Positions 9,367 to 17,682 are shown, numbered from the stretch's first letter. The stretch is DNA of 20,750 nucleotides from Ophiothrix spiculata (GCA_000969725.1 JXSR01S018093.1), one strand, 5' to 3'. Made by a program: numbers and translations. The notes: a model not told the origin generated them from the letters alone.

Positions 9367-9620
9367 GTCATCTCCATAACACTATTTGTTATGGAAATGA
9401 CAATCAGAGAGTAAATGTCGAGCTGAGTAAAATCAACAACATATCCTCAATATCTTAACACAAATGAAAAACCTTTGAGGGAGGTTCTTTCAAATGGAGA
9501 AAACCAGATTGATTATGACTCTGATTTTATTGCCATTATGAACATCTGAAGGTGTCAAGAAATCATTTCCGTAACGGTAAAAAGTTACGGGAATGATCGT
9601 TATGGAAATGGAAATGATGG
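9367..9620. repeat. Paired hairpins sharing the motif TCATTTCCRTAAC
   Basis: Hairpin 9367-9401 has 15-base arms (one mismatch) around a 5-base loop. Hairpin 9562-9597 has 14-base arms (one mismatch) around an 8-base loop. Both arms carry versions of the same word, TCATTTCCRTAAC or its complement, and a further GTTATGGAAATG follows at 9599. Two hairpins built from one word 195 bp apart suggest the subterminal structure of a DNA transposon, though no outer ends were found. Confidence 0.5.
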
Positions 9621-10142
9621 TTCAAACATTTAGACCAGCATAACGTCTCCCGAGGGCGATGCCTAGCGTGATTGTTTACATAGTAGGATACAGGGCACAG
9701 TTCTGTTTACACTGCCAATCAAAACAGACATTACTTTCCTATATTTATTGTGTTATACAGCGTTACGAAAATGACACTGAATAAAGGTAGAATAAAGGTA
9801 CTCTCCCTCATTTTGGCAAACAACATTACATCCTGCGTCAGGAAATATAATGTTACTTTTAACCAAAATAGGCAAAGTGGAAATTTGATCGTGACTTGGA
9901 AGACCTATAGACATGCGCATATGAGAATACTAGGGTACCCTTGTATTAAAATAAAAGGCCCGATGGAGTACAAACAAGATCATAATCGTATACGTCAGTG
10001 ACCAGGCTTTGCGTTTGAGGGCTCTGAGAAGAAATCCTATTGTAAATCACAACAGACCTAGAAATCTAGAAATTGACTGCAAAAATGTTTACTTACCGAG
10101 TGGAAGGTAAGTGATTCTGGTCTTTACATGTGCAGATTTGTT
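9621..10142. other. Intergenic stretch with nothing recognised
   Basis: An 83-codon plus-strand open frame (9750-10001) has no recognisable domain or conserved copy. No other feature could be supported. Confidence 0.4.
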
Positions 10143-10521
10143 TACCACGTGTATCAAAAAAAATTGTGCACGGATTAAAACTGATTTTGACCTTGATAAA
10201 AGCACCAAATCATAATTTTCTTGTTATTGTAGTGAAGCAGATTAAATAAGCTTTCAAATGCAGAAAANNNNNNNNNNNNNNNNNNNNNNNNNNNNNNNNN
10301 NNNNNNNNNNNNNNNNNNNNNNNNNNNNNNNNNNNNNNNNNNNNNNNNNNNNNNNNNNNNNNNNNNNNNNNNNNNNNNNNNNNNNNNNNNNNNNNNNNNN
10401 NNNNNNNNNNNNNNNNNNNNNNNNNNNNNNNNNNNNNNNNNNNNNNNNNNNNNNNNNNNNNNNNNNNNNNNNNNNNNNNNNNNNNNNNNNNNTACCACAA
10501 TTTTTTTTAATACACGTGGTA
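10143..10521. mobile_element. Inverted repeats enclosing the assembly gap
   Basis: The left arm 10143-10168 (TACCACGTGTATCAAA onward to ATTGTG) and the right arm 10496-10521 are reverse complements at 25 of 26 bases. The right arm starts 3 bases after the run of N. The arrangement looks like the two ends of a palindromic or MITE-type element whose middle could not be assembled. The distance between the arms is unreliable because the gap length may be an estimate. Confidence 0.6.
10268..10492. other. Assembly gap (225 N)
   Basis: A run of N. Any open frame spanning it is meaningless. Its position between near-identical inverted repeats suggests that secondary structure or repeat collapse caused the gap. 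Confidence 0.98.
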
Positions 10522-10824
10522 TATGACAAGCAGGCATATTAGGTTAAGAGCAAGATGTCGTGAAAAAAAAGGCGTTAGCATTTCGTGAAAAAAGCAAGTC
10601 ACCTTTATAGGCAACTTCAGAGAATAATGATCATAAACAACAGAAAAAACAATGATGCCAAAAATGTAGCCACGTTTGGACTGTTTTATACTAGTAGTCC
10701 ATTTTCATTATGGACCCCTAAATTCCCCCAAAATTTGTAAAATAGGCTACTTTTTACATTTAGCTTCCAACAAAATACACTAAACGACTTCTATTTTAGA
10801 TCGTATTAACACAAGGATAAAAAC
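10522..10824. other. Intergenic stretch with nothing recognised
   Basis: Two similar short words (cgtgaaaaaaaaggc and cgtgaaaaaagc) occur near 10559 and 10583. No gene or element could be defined. Confidence 0.4.
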
Positions 10825-10895
10825 CTGATAAATGTATTCAATTTTTGCAGCCATAAAATTTAAATTATGGCTGCAAAAATCATGTGCTTTATCAG
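10825..10895. other. 71-nt hairpin
   Basis: Perfect 16-base arms ATTTTTGCAGCCATAA (10841-10856) and its complement (10865-10880) surround an 8-base AT loop. After a 7-8 base internal loop, the outer words CTGATAAA (10825-10832) and TTTATCAG (10888-10895) also pair. It could be a fold-back repeat or a microRNA-like precursor; nothing in the flanks decides. Confidence 0.55.
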
Positions 10896-10912
10896 TGCTC
10901 TAGTCGAGGACA

Positions 10913-11011
10913 AGGTGTCCGAGACCAAGGCCAAGGCTTAAGGATTGGTGTCTAAGACCAAGGCCAAGGACTTAGTGCCAGAGGCCTAGGACTTGGGTCT
11001 CCAAGGCCAAG
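10913..11011. repeat. Degenerate minisatellite of about 27-33 bp units
   Basis: About four diverged units of the form GTGTCTAAGACCAAGGCCAA plus GGACTTA repeat in tandem, dominated by the word CCAAGGCCAAGG. Units differ in length and sequence, so the array is old. No coding potential is evident. Confidence 0.7.
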
Positions 11012-11029
11012 GACCACACTCTTAAAAAT

Positions 11030-11242
11030 GTTTTGCTCTTTGTTGAGTAAAAAGGTCACAGCTCATTGTTGAGTAAAATCTTACTCAACATTGAGTAAAA
11101 TATTACTCGGTTGAGTCTATATTACTCAACGTTGAGCACATCTTACTCAATGTAGAGCAAAGTTTTCCCAACGTTGAGAAGGACTTTACTCAACAAAATG
11201 AGCTGTGACCTTTGAGTAATTTTTTACTCAACAAGAGTAAAA
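11030..11242. mobile_element. Fold-back element built of TTGAGTAA words (213 bp)
   Basis: The outer arms 11030-11077 and 11185-11242 are reverse complements, sharing GTTGAGTAAAAA and AGGTCACAGCTCAT with a short offset. Inside, TTGAGTAA or TTACTCAA occurs about nine times in both orientations. Short, non-coding and self-complementary throughout: a MITE or fold-back element with subterminal repeats. Its repeat word is related to, but distinct from, the TGAGTCA word of the elements at 11759 and 14844. Confidence 0.72.
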
Positions 11243-11758
11243 TAAAGAATTTTCGTAAATAAGGACTCAACCTTATTACGCACTCATTTGTACTACATGG
11301 GGTGTTTCGAGGCCCAGGGGCACCGTCATTGCTAGGTGGACACCATGCTCATACATGACCTTTCAACTTGGACCCTAAACAATTTAATATCCTTCGTTTC
11401 TAGTGCCTAAAACAAGTACTTTGTCATGCTTTCCCCATTTGTTCAAATAAAGTCTAAAAACATGCCCTTTTCATTTAAGCCTTCATCAGTGTTTTCTTCA
11501 GGGGCGCAGAAACCATGTAGGCCATGTTGGCTTTGGCCGCACCACTTTTCAGCCAGGAAAAATAAAAATAAATTAATTTCATGTGTTTTATTATTGTACT
11601 AGCCTCATTAACCATAAATTAGTAGGTACTGCTTGTATTCGTTTTTAGTAAAAACTTTCTTCAGTGGCTTAGTTGTTTACTTATTTTTGATAACTAATGG
11701 GTCACAGGCAACACCTACTTTATTTTCCTTCCGAAGCTCCTGCACACAAAACTTTTGA
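11243..11758. other. Intergenic stretch, possible transposon debris
   Basis: No gene seen. The segment around 11500-11560 (caggggcgcagaaacc, ttggccgcaccacttttc) resembles terminal sequence common in animal DNA transposons, but no matching end was found, so it is left as unclassified. Confidence 0.35.
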
Positions 11759-11998
11759 TGAGTCACTGTGATGCACTAAAATGAGTCTCCAGTTTGTTCG
11801 TCAGGTGAAACGTTTCGTGAACTAAACGAGTCATAAAAATGAGTCAAATGACCCAAATAAATGAGTCATTGGATATATGACTCACTTACATGACTCATTA
11901 AATTCACGAAATGTTTCATCTGACGGACAATCTGGAGACTCATGCTGATGAGTCAGCCGACTTATTTTCAGATTTGATGAGTCAAAATGACTCATTTA
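11759..11998. mobile_element. TGAGTCA-rich fold-back element
   Basis: Arms 11781-11821 and 11903-11943 are reverse complements at 37 of 41 bases (ATGAGTCTCCAG, onward to TTTCGTGAA). In about 240 bases the exact word TGAGTCA or TGACTCA occurs eight times. The same word dominates the larger element at 14844-15955, and the sequence just downstream (12049-12131) is shared with that element, so both belong to one family or borrow from it. Outer boundaries are not defined. Confidence 0.65.
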
Positions 11999-12048
11999 AA
12001 AGAATTTGCCTTTTGTCAGGTTTAGTGAAAAATTTGTCCGATAAGTGA

Positions 12049-12168
12049 GTGGAGGATGTTATCCGAAAGGTTTTGGTGACTGTAGACACAATATTGCCCA
12101 TCATCAATATAGTAGACACTAATTCCGAGTCAAATTCCGAGTCGTCTCTCCCCCACCCCAACGAATGA
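12049..12168 (+). pseudogene. Conserved 83-bp core (coding-like) next to the TGAGTCA array, copy 1
   Basis: Bases 12049-12131 match 15282-15364 with only three differences. Read on the plus strand they encode RKVLVTVDTILPIINIVDTN. The first codon is GTG where the other copy has ATG, and the frame ends at TGA 12166-12168 after a small tandem repeat of AATTCCGAGTC. The minus strand is also open here, so coding direction is not proven. Function unknown. Confidence 0.4.
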
Positions 12169-12479
12169 TTCCTTGTCGCGTAAAAACGCAAACGACTTAA
12201 TTAAGGGATATGGGTTTTTGCAAGTTTATCATTTGCAGTCATTTTAGCGGGGGAAAAAGTCGTAAGTGCCGCCTTCAGGGGGATCAGGGTGTCCCGTCAA
12301 AGGCGGAAGGTAAGGGGTGCCACCTCGTAATACTTTAAGTCGCCATTTTGAAATATATCTGCATGATATGGGCCTAAAACTTGCAGAACATCTTTATCGA
12401 TAATTAGGCAAAAAACGGGTATAATTAATGATAATAATTAACAACATTTCTAAAGCGCAAAATACTAAGGTTTCGATGC
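12169..12479. other. Stretch between the TGAGTCA core and the second LINE
   Basis: Contains a GC-richer patch at 12249-12330 and an AT-rich run near 12420-12440 that may be the 3' tail of the LINE. No gene or repeat partner seen. Confidence 0.4.
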
Positions 12480-13115
12480 GCAAAACATACAATACTTTAC
12501 ACAATACTTTACAAATACTCTACAGAAACCAAAAAAACAAATTTGCAACAAAGAAGCAGTTAATGGAACAAATGAGTTTTAAGAGTAGCTTTGAATTGAG
12601 AAACTGAAGCAGCAGTGCGGATAGCGTGAGGGATACTGTTCCAGAGCTTCGGAGCTGCCACTTCAAAAGCCCGATCACCATAGGAAGATGTTTTGACAAG
12701 TGGTCCGGGCTGAAGGGCAAGCTGACTTGATGAGCGAAGAGATCTATTAACGGACGGAATGATAAAATTGCGGATGTAGGTAGGAGCATCACCGTGAATG
12801 GCTTTGAAAGTTAAAAGAAGTAACTTTAAGTTAATCCTATCCCTGATGCATAACCAATGTAGGTCGCAGAGTTCGGGTGAGATATATTCATGACGTTTGG
12901 TGTATGTAATCAGACGAGCAGCAGAGTTTTGAACATGCTGTAAGGAAAAGATGAGATTGTCCGGCAAGCCGTATAAAAGAGAGTTGTTATGATCCAGATG
13001 AGATGACACAAAAGCATGGACTAGGCGTTCAGTCGATTCCTTATCAAGGTACTTGCGGATGCGGCCGATCTTATAAATGCCGAATGATGCTTTCTGACAA
13101 ATATAATTCCAATAT
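12480..13115 (-). mobile_element. Second 5'-truncated CR1-group LINE
   Basis: Minus-strand LINE tail: the C-terminal end of a reverse transcriptase (see 12560-13114) followed by about 80 bases or more of 3' UTR, with the tandem words tactttacacaatactttac. It may end in the AT-rich run near 12420. It differs from the LINE at 5042-6424 and represents another family within the CR1/Jockey group. The 5' end is truncated within the domain after the RT palm. Confidence 0.85.
12560..13114 (-). pseudogene. Reverse transcriptase C-terminal domain (LINE fragment)
   Basis: The frame reads CQKASFGIYKIGRIRKYLDK, then LVHAFVSSHLDHNNSLLYGL, LQHVQNSAARLI, LHWLCIRDRINLKLLLLTFK and YGDRAFEVAAPKLWNSIP, and ends KTHLFH. 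This series is the typical C-terminal region of CR1-like LINE ORF2 proteins, where LDYCNSLLYGLP and APKLWNSLP are usual. The frame is open with no internal stop and ends at the normal C-terminus. The frame stays open upstream to 13165, but those residues (KMAPKTSTFCYKRS) do not resemble RT and probably lie outside the element. Confidence 0.92.
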
Positions 13116-13508
13116 TTGGATCTTTTATAGCAAAATGTTGATGTTTTTGGGGCCATTTTCGGCAAAAATCGTGCTTTCCGAGTCCGAAGTACTTATGACG
13201 TCATATTTACGTAACGCTTTGGCCGATTTTCATGATTTTGGTATCAATAAAAAGAAAAAACAACTCTTTGATAACAAACGTTACACACAAAAAAAACCCG
13301 TTTGTGAGACAAGGGTTAAATTGCTCAGATATTACCAAATTGTAAGACAAATATTACTTACAAATAACGGCAACATACCCAATGTAAACAGCAACTTTAA
13401 ACACTATAGTTAACGGTCAAGCGTTTTTAACCCAAAAAAATGCTGTTGCTAACAATCAAACGTGTAAATTATCACTTGTAATGCCATAATACGTATATCT
13501 TTAGTCCA
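13116..13508. other. Intergenic stretch with nothing recognised
   Basis: Low-complexity AT-rich sequence. A 136-codon plus-strand frame (13003-13413) is mostly antisense to the LINE and then lysine-rich low-complexity; it is not supported as a gene. Confidence 0.4.
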
Positions 13509-13510
13509 TA

Positions 13511-13705
13511 CCCTAGTAAAAATTGAGTACAAAAATAGTACATCATTCTATAAGGTGCACATTTGGAACATCATTTAAGTACAATTTGAGTACATTTATA
13601 GTACACAAATTTGTACTATATTTGTACTAAAACTGTACTATAATTGTGTTCCAAATGTGCATCGCAGGAATGTTTTACTAGAATTGTACTCGATTTTTTC
13701 CAGGG
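13511..13705. mobile_element. TA-flanked fold-back MITE (195 bp)
   Basis: It starts CCCTAGTAAAAATTGAGTAC and ends with the complementary ...TTTTTTCCAGGG; TA lies directly outside both ends (13509-13510 and 13706-13707). The two halves are complementary almost throughout, including GTGCACATTTGGAACA and its partner TGTTCCAAATGTGCA. Words ending in GTAC recur. TA duplication and full fold-back structure fit a Tc1/mariner-type non-autonomous element. Confidence 0.8.
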
Positions 13706-13880
13706 TAAGCATGTAAAATTTGAATAAAATCTGCCCATTCGACCTACAAAAATTGATGCGTTTAACCCAAAAGTCACTAAACTTGAAACTATTTAAAACA
13801 TATTCTTAACGTCATTTTAATAAAGAGGATACTGTGAGTAAAATCATAAGTCAAGACTTATGTATAACCTATAAGCTCTA

Positions 13881-14777
13881 CAGGGTGTATCAAAAAGAAG
13901 TTTACAGTGATTAAAGTGACTCCATTTCAAAAAGTATGATACAATCTCTACATTTGCTTTTAATTATAATTAATAGAGTCCATTATCTTTCCATTACAGA
14001 AAAAATTACAGTCGTACGACAACCGAAACTAAAATTATGGTCAATTTTGTAAATTGTAAATAAAATCAGCTTTGCAAAGATTCCCTGGCTCCGCACTTGC
14101 AATTTTGACTGAAGGTAACATATTTTAGCTAAGAAGAAGATCAAATAGGACGAAACAAATAACTTCTGACGTTTGGAGGCTAAATCCTATCTATTTTTGC
14201 CTTGTAATTACAGTTTGAATAAACTTTGGAAGTTGACCATTATCTGCCATTTTTTATCATTTCATTTACAAGGCTATTTCACTGTCCACACATTAAAGAA
14301 AACAATTTCCCTAGATACTTTAAATAAGTTCACAACTGCCGTGGCATCAGTAACGGTTTTCCAATATCACTTTGTTTGATGTCCTAAGGTCTCTTCCATA
14401 AGTGTTAGTTTCAGCCAAAAATATTAACGAATTGGTCGACATCTTTTGATCAATGTTTAAAACTAATTGCCAAAAAGTGTCGCACTTTGTTAACAGAGCC
14501 CTAATCGGACATCAGGTAATGTTAAAGTTCTCTAGTCTTCGTAAAAAGGGAAAAAGATAAGGATCCGTCATTATTTTTATTGTCTTGGCGCAACCGGTTT
14601 TATTTACAATATACAAAATTGACCATAATTTTCGCACATATGTAATTTGTTCTGTTATCATGGTTATGGAAAGATAATGGTCTATTTTACTTATAATTAA
14701 AAACAAATTTAGAGAATGTATCATACTTTTTGAAATAGAGGCACTTTAGTCACTGTAAACTTCTTTTTGATACACCC
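13881..14777. mobile_element. DNA transposon with about 180-bp terminal inverted repeats (897 bp)
   Basis: The left arm 13881-14067 begins CAGGGTGTATCAAAAAGAAG and the right arm 14598-14777 is its reverse complement, still aligning near TTATGGTCAATTTTGTA. TA lies outside both ends (13879-13880, 14778-14779), although the last two bases of the right end are missing relative to the left. The 530-base middle has only short open frames (68 and 70 codons) without transposase motifs, so the element is non-autonomous. Long inverted repeats with TA flanks suggest the Tc1/mariner superfamily, but this is inference. Confidence 0.82.
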
Positions 14778-14893
14778 TAGACTCTCGTATGCCAATAATT
14801 GTTAAAGCGTGTCATGTCGGGGAAAACCTTGTAGGGAATAAGGCCCAGTGCAGACTCCACTATCGTATAGAATATTTTCCTTAGAATATTCTA

Positions 14894-14964
14894 TGCTGAC
14901 GACAAAATGACGTAGTGACCGAATAAAACACACAGTCTTATTCGACGTCATTTTGTCGTCAGCA
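14894..14964. mobile_element. 71-bp hairpin transposon nested in the left terminal repeat
   Basis: It starts TGCTGACGACAAAATGACGT and ends with the exact reverse complement, giving 20-bp perfect arms, with a further 7-bp stem (CGAATAA/TTATTCG) inside. TA flanks both sides (14892-14893, 14965-14966). The intact site is visible in the opposite terminal repeat of the host element (around 15896), where AATATTCTACACACAAAA is uninterrupted with a single TA. So the insertion and its TA duplication are shown by the sequence itself. This size is close to the lower limit for a mobile element. Confidence 0.88.
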
Positions 14965-15281
14965 TACACACAAAATATTTACTGAGTCAGGTGACTCAGA
15001 TACGTGAGCCTTTTATTTGTCTCTGTAGTGATGCACTTTGTATGCTAACTGAGTCACTGTAGTGAGTCATGTGACTCAGATGTGATGAGTCAAATGACTC
15101 CAATAAAGTCCAGTTGAATCAGAAGACTCAACTTCATTACCTTAATGAGTCATCAGTTTGTCTCTGTAGTGACGCACTTGCTAGTGTAAAATGAGTCAAA
15201 AGACTCAGATTAAAGATAATGCTGGTTATTTGACTCACTCATTATTGACTTATTCGAGTGACGTCCTCTTTGTGCACAAAC

Positions 15282-15386
15282 ATGGAGGATGATATCCGAA
15301 AGGTGTTGGTGACTGTAGACACAATATTGCCCATCATCAATATAGTAGACACTAATTCCGAGTCCAAGAGGTTAAGCTTAGGCTAA
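15282..15386 (+). pseudogene. Conserved coding-like core in the TGAGTCA transposon, copy 2
   Basis: A 34-codon frame opens with ATG at 15282-15284, contains RKVLVTVDTILPIINIVDTN and ends at TAA 15384-15386. The words AAGAG|GTTAAG at 15366-15376 could act as a splice donor, so it may be a first exon. The segment 15282-15364 is 96 percent identical to 12049-12131, while the surrounding sequence of the two elements is not alignable. It may be a leftover of a transposase-related gene, a captured host exon or a non-coding conserved block. No family recognised. Confidence 0.4.
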
Positions 15387-15955
15387 GCTTACTGCAGTTA
15401 AACAACAATGGGCTAAATGGTCCAATATTATTGTAAGCTAACTCCATATAAAATCACTGCTTAATGTAGTGATTTATACTTGTAGCTTGATGTCAGCTCC
15501 AGAAGTTCCACATTACTTCTGACAGTGTTAAATGCCAAAAAGTGCTCATAGAAATGACAATTTTGTGTCGTCAACCACTTACAACGCTTTCGTCACCGAC
15601 CGTGCATGTTCAAGAAAATGGCCGACCCACAGCTTCGTTTTCAAATTTCGTATTTGACTCAGTAATTTATGTACATGAGTCAAAAGTCGTTATTGACTCA
15701 AAATTCACCAACAAGCATGACAAGTGAGTCAATATGGTATCATCATACTGTACTGAGTCACCTGAAATTTGACTCACTATTGGAGTATCTGTGAGTCAAT
15801 TATGATTCACGTTGTGTCATAACTGAGTCAATTTGTACATGACTCACGTAAAATAAGGCAAAACGAGTCAATTGTCTCAGTAAATATTTTGTGTGTAGAA
15901 TATTCTATAAGCAAAGTATTCTATACGTTAGACAATTAGAGGAGTCTGCACCGGG

Positions 15956-16426
15956 TCTAAGAAATACCCTGTCAAGATATAACAGACAACATCGACCAAC
16001 GGTACCCAACATGACTAAAATCATCAATCTTAAAACTTGAGTTCTGTCAATTTCCTGCTACAGAATTCTCATTTCTAAATTTTGTACACGTTTTGTAGTA
16101 ATTTGATGATCAGAGCATGCGTAAGAGTCACTGCGAGTTATAGCAATACCATTCAAGACAACACAAATGATGTGATGTTTGTGCCATTTTCTCAGTTTGT
16201 ACTCAATGTGACTTAACCCCCTTCTGGTTCTAGGGTCCTCAATTGCAACATTGCAAAGTCTTCATGATCAAACACGCAAACATGATGAATAATGTAATGC
16301 CGGAAGTAATTAAGTCTAAAATATAGGCCCAACGGATATTCTGTGAACTTGGTGAACTCGTGGTAAAGACTGTGTTTAGGGTCGCATCATTCGACTTCCA
16401 GGGGCGACTTAAGTTAGGGTCGACAC
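15956..16426. other. Intergenic stretch with nothing recognised
   Basis: No open frame, repeat partner or element end was supported between the TGAGTCA transposon and the next MITE. Confidence 0.4.
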
Positions 16427-16433
16427 ACTTTTT

Positions 16434-16795
16434 CCCCAGGGGGTACTTAGATTTCGGTTGGGTACGGACGCGTGGCCGGAGTTTTCGACTACCACCCGTT
16501 TTGTAAACCTGAGGAAGCGAAAAAAAATGCTACCCATATGTAAACCAATTTGACTTTAACAACCGTTATTTAGACCGTTCAATACATTTTTTTACAATGT
16601 AAAAGCCCGATTTGGCAACCGATAGGTAAACCAAAGGAATAATTGGTCAAAAGTGGTTATTTTTGAAAAATGCAACCGTTATGTAAACCATTTTTCAAAT
16701 TTTTGAGGGGCCTTTGGTAAACCTGGGAGGTCAAAAATGCAACCGTTCTTGGCCGCGCGTCCGTACACCCACCTTTCCACTAAGTACCCCCCGGG
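16434..16795. mobile_element. Non-autonomous DNA transposon with GGGGGTACTTAG ends (362 bp)
   Basis: Left end CCCCAGGGGGTACTTAG and right end (reverse complement) CCCGGGGGGTACTTAG. The repeats resume inward at GTACGGACGCG. The direct duplication ACTTTTT flanks both sides (16427-16433 and 16796-16802); adding the next base gives an 8-bp site with one mismatch, consistent with an hAT-type insertion. Inside, a word like AACCGTTATGTAAACC recurs about six times in degenerate form every 40-50 bases. No transposase. Confidence 0.8.
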
Positions 16796-16937
16796 ACTTT
16801 TTTCTTTGTCTCATCGAAGTAAGTGTTTGTAACCCTAAATTGCGTAACTTGGCGTCATTCACAAAAAACCTACCCGTAAAGGCGTATGACCGTCGTCACC
16901 GATTAAGTATGAACCAAATATTATTAGTTATATTTAA

Positions 16938-17259
16938 AGGAGCTTTGTCCGATTTTTCAAATTTTAATTTTCAATGTCATATGAAAGATGACCACTCAAG
17001 CGGTCTAAATTTCAAATTTCAGCTTAATCGGTCAAACCGTTGATTTTATGGGCAAATTTGTATTTCAGAGCCGCCTATACGGACTATGTAAAATTACTTA
17101 TGGTTACCATAATTAGACACATTTTCATTTATATCTCCAAAACCGAACATAACTCAGCCGTTAAATTTCACATGGCTTGTGAGAAAAATATGAGCAACAT
17201 TTTGGTACCAAAATCTCAAAAAGTTTGAAAAAATGTTGAGGCAATCGGACCAGGCTCCT
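16938..17259. mobile_element. TTAA-flanked MITE (322 bp)
   Basis: Terminal inverted repeats AGGAGCTTTGTCCGATT (left) and AGGAGCCTGGTCCGATT (right, reverse complement) match at 15 of 17 bases and are flanked by TTAA at 16934-16937 and 17260-17263. TTAA duplication is the hallmark of piggyBac-type transposition. The interior has no transposase and matches 8422-8733. Open frames crossing it are accidental. Confidence 0.82.
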
Positions 17260-17360
17260 TTAAGGTTTTATTTTGTAATTTAGATTTTGGCTCGACATCA
17301 TTTTGTAATGAAACTCATCAAAAAGAACAGTTCCTTAGAGGGGCAGACATGACATTACCC

Positions 17361-17605
17361 GTCTACTGCGATATATTTGCACACACATAACTTAGTATCA
17401 GGGCATGACAGTTTGATTCGATCAACTTTATAAAACAAATGTTCAGCTATTATGGCCCAGTCAGCCAAGGATACATTTTACAGATCACTGATTTTTCTGC
17501 TTTAAAATGTTTAACTTGGGTTCCCATAGTTCTGCAAGGGAAACATTCAGAAAAGAGGATCAATATTTTATAAATTATTTGTGTGCAAATCTATCGAGAG
17601 TAGAC
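17361..17605. mobile_element. Inverted-repeat element just upstream of the secreted-protein gene (245 bp)
   Basis: Left arm 17361-17395 and right arm 17571-17605 are reverse complements over about 35 bases, sharing GTCTACT, GATTTGCACACA-like and ATAA blocks with a few mismatches. No coding content. It ends 77 bases before the start codon at 17683, so it may contribute promoter or 5'-UTR sequence. A TATA-like ttttataaatt lies at its inner right edge (about 17566-17576). Target duplication not identified. Confidence 0.55.
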
Positions 17606-17682
17606 AACTAATGAACTGAAGTTAGATTACAATTAGACATTGGCTTAACTAAAAAGACAATAAAACATTTTTTTCATCAAAA

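Larger units (their letters stand above)
14844..15955. mobile_element. 1.1-kb DNA transposon packed with TGAGTCA words
   Basis: Ends are CCCAGTGCAGACTCC at 14844 and the complement of CCCGGTGCAGACTCC at 15955. The inverted repeats continue inward through a TATAGAAT...AATATTCTA palindrome to CACACAAAATATTTACTGAG, about 75 bases in all once a 71-bp insertion in the left arm is removed. Inside, TGAGTCA or TGACTCA occurs 18 times exactly within about 870 bases, in both orientations, in two clusters either side of a coding-like core (15282-15386). I found no clear target duplication (TAAG occurs near both ends). Arrays of one word near the ends usually serve as transposase binding sites in non-autonomous elements; here the word also equals the AP-1 site of animal enhancers. 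Confidence 0.82.

Noticed and set aside
10175..10542. Several open frames on both strands
   Set aside because: They exist only because the run of N has no stop codons.
11982..12191. 69-codon minus-strand frame across the 83-bp core
   Set aside because: Possible but weaker than the plus-strand reading: its ends extend into sequence not shared by the second copy. The coding direction remains open.
13095..13115. Shared word ataattccaata at the 5' edges of the second LINE (about 13103) and the fragment at 6476-6751 (about 6738)
   Set aside because: A 12-14 base AT-rich match in a 20-kb AT-rich window is not strong enough to claim common origin.
14980..15870. CRISPR-like array because of the many short repeats
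   Set aside because: The repeats are 7 bases, in both orientations and irregularly spaced, inside an element with inverted ends in eukaryotic DNA.
16714..17228. Two plus-strand open frames of 109 and 62 codons
   Set aside because: They span the ends and interiors of two MITEs, show no protein features, and the matching repeat at 8422-8733 does not keep the frame.
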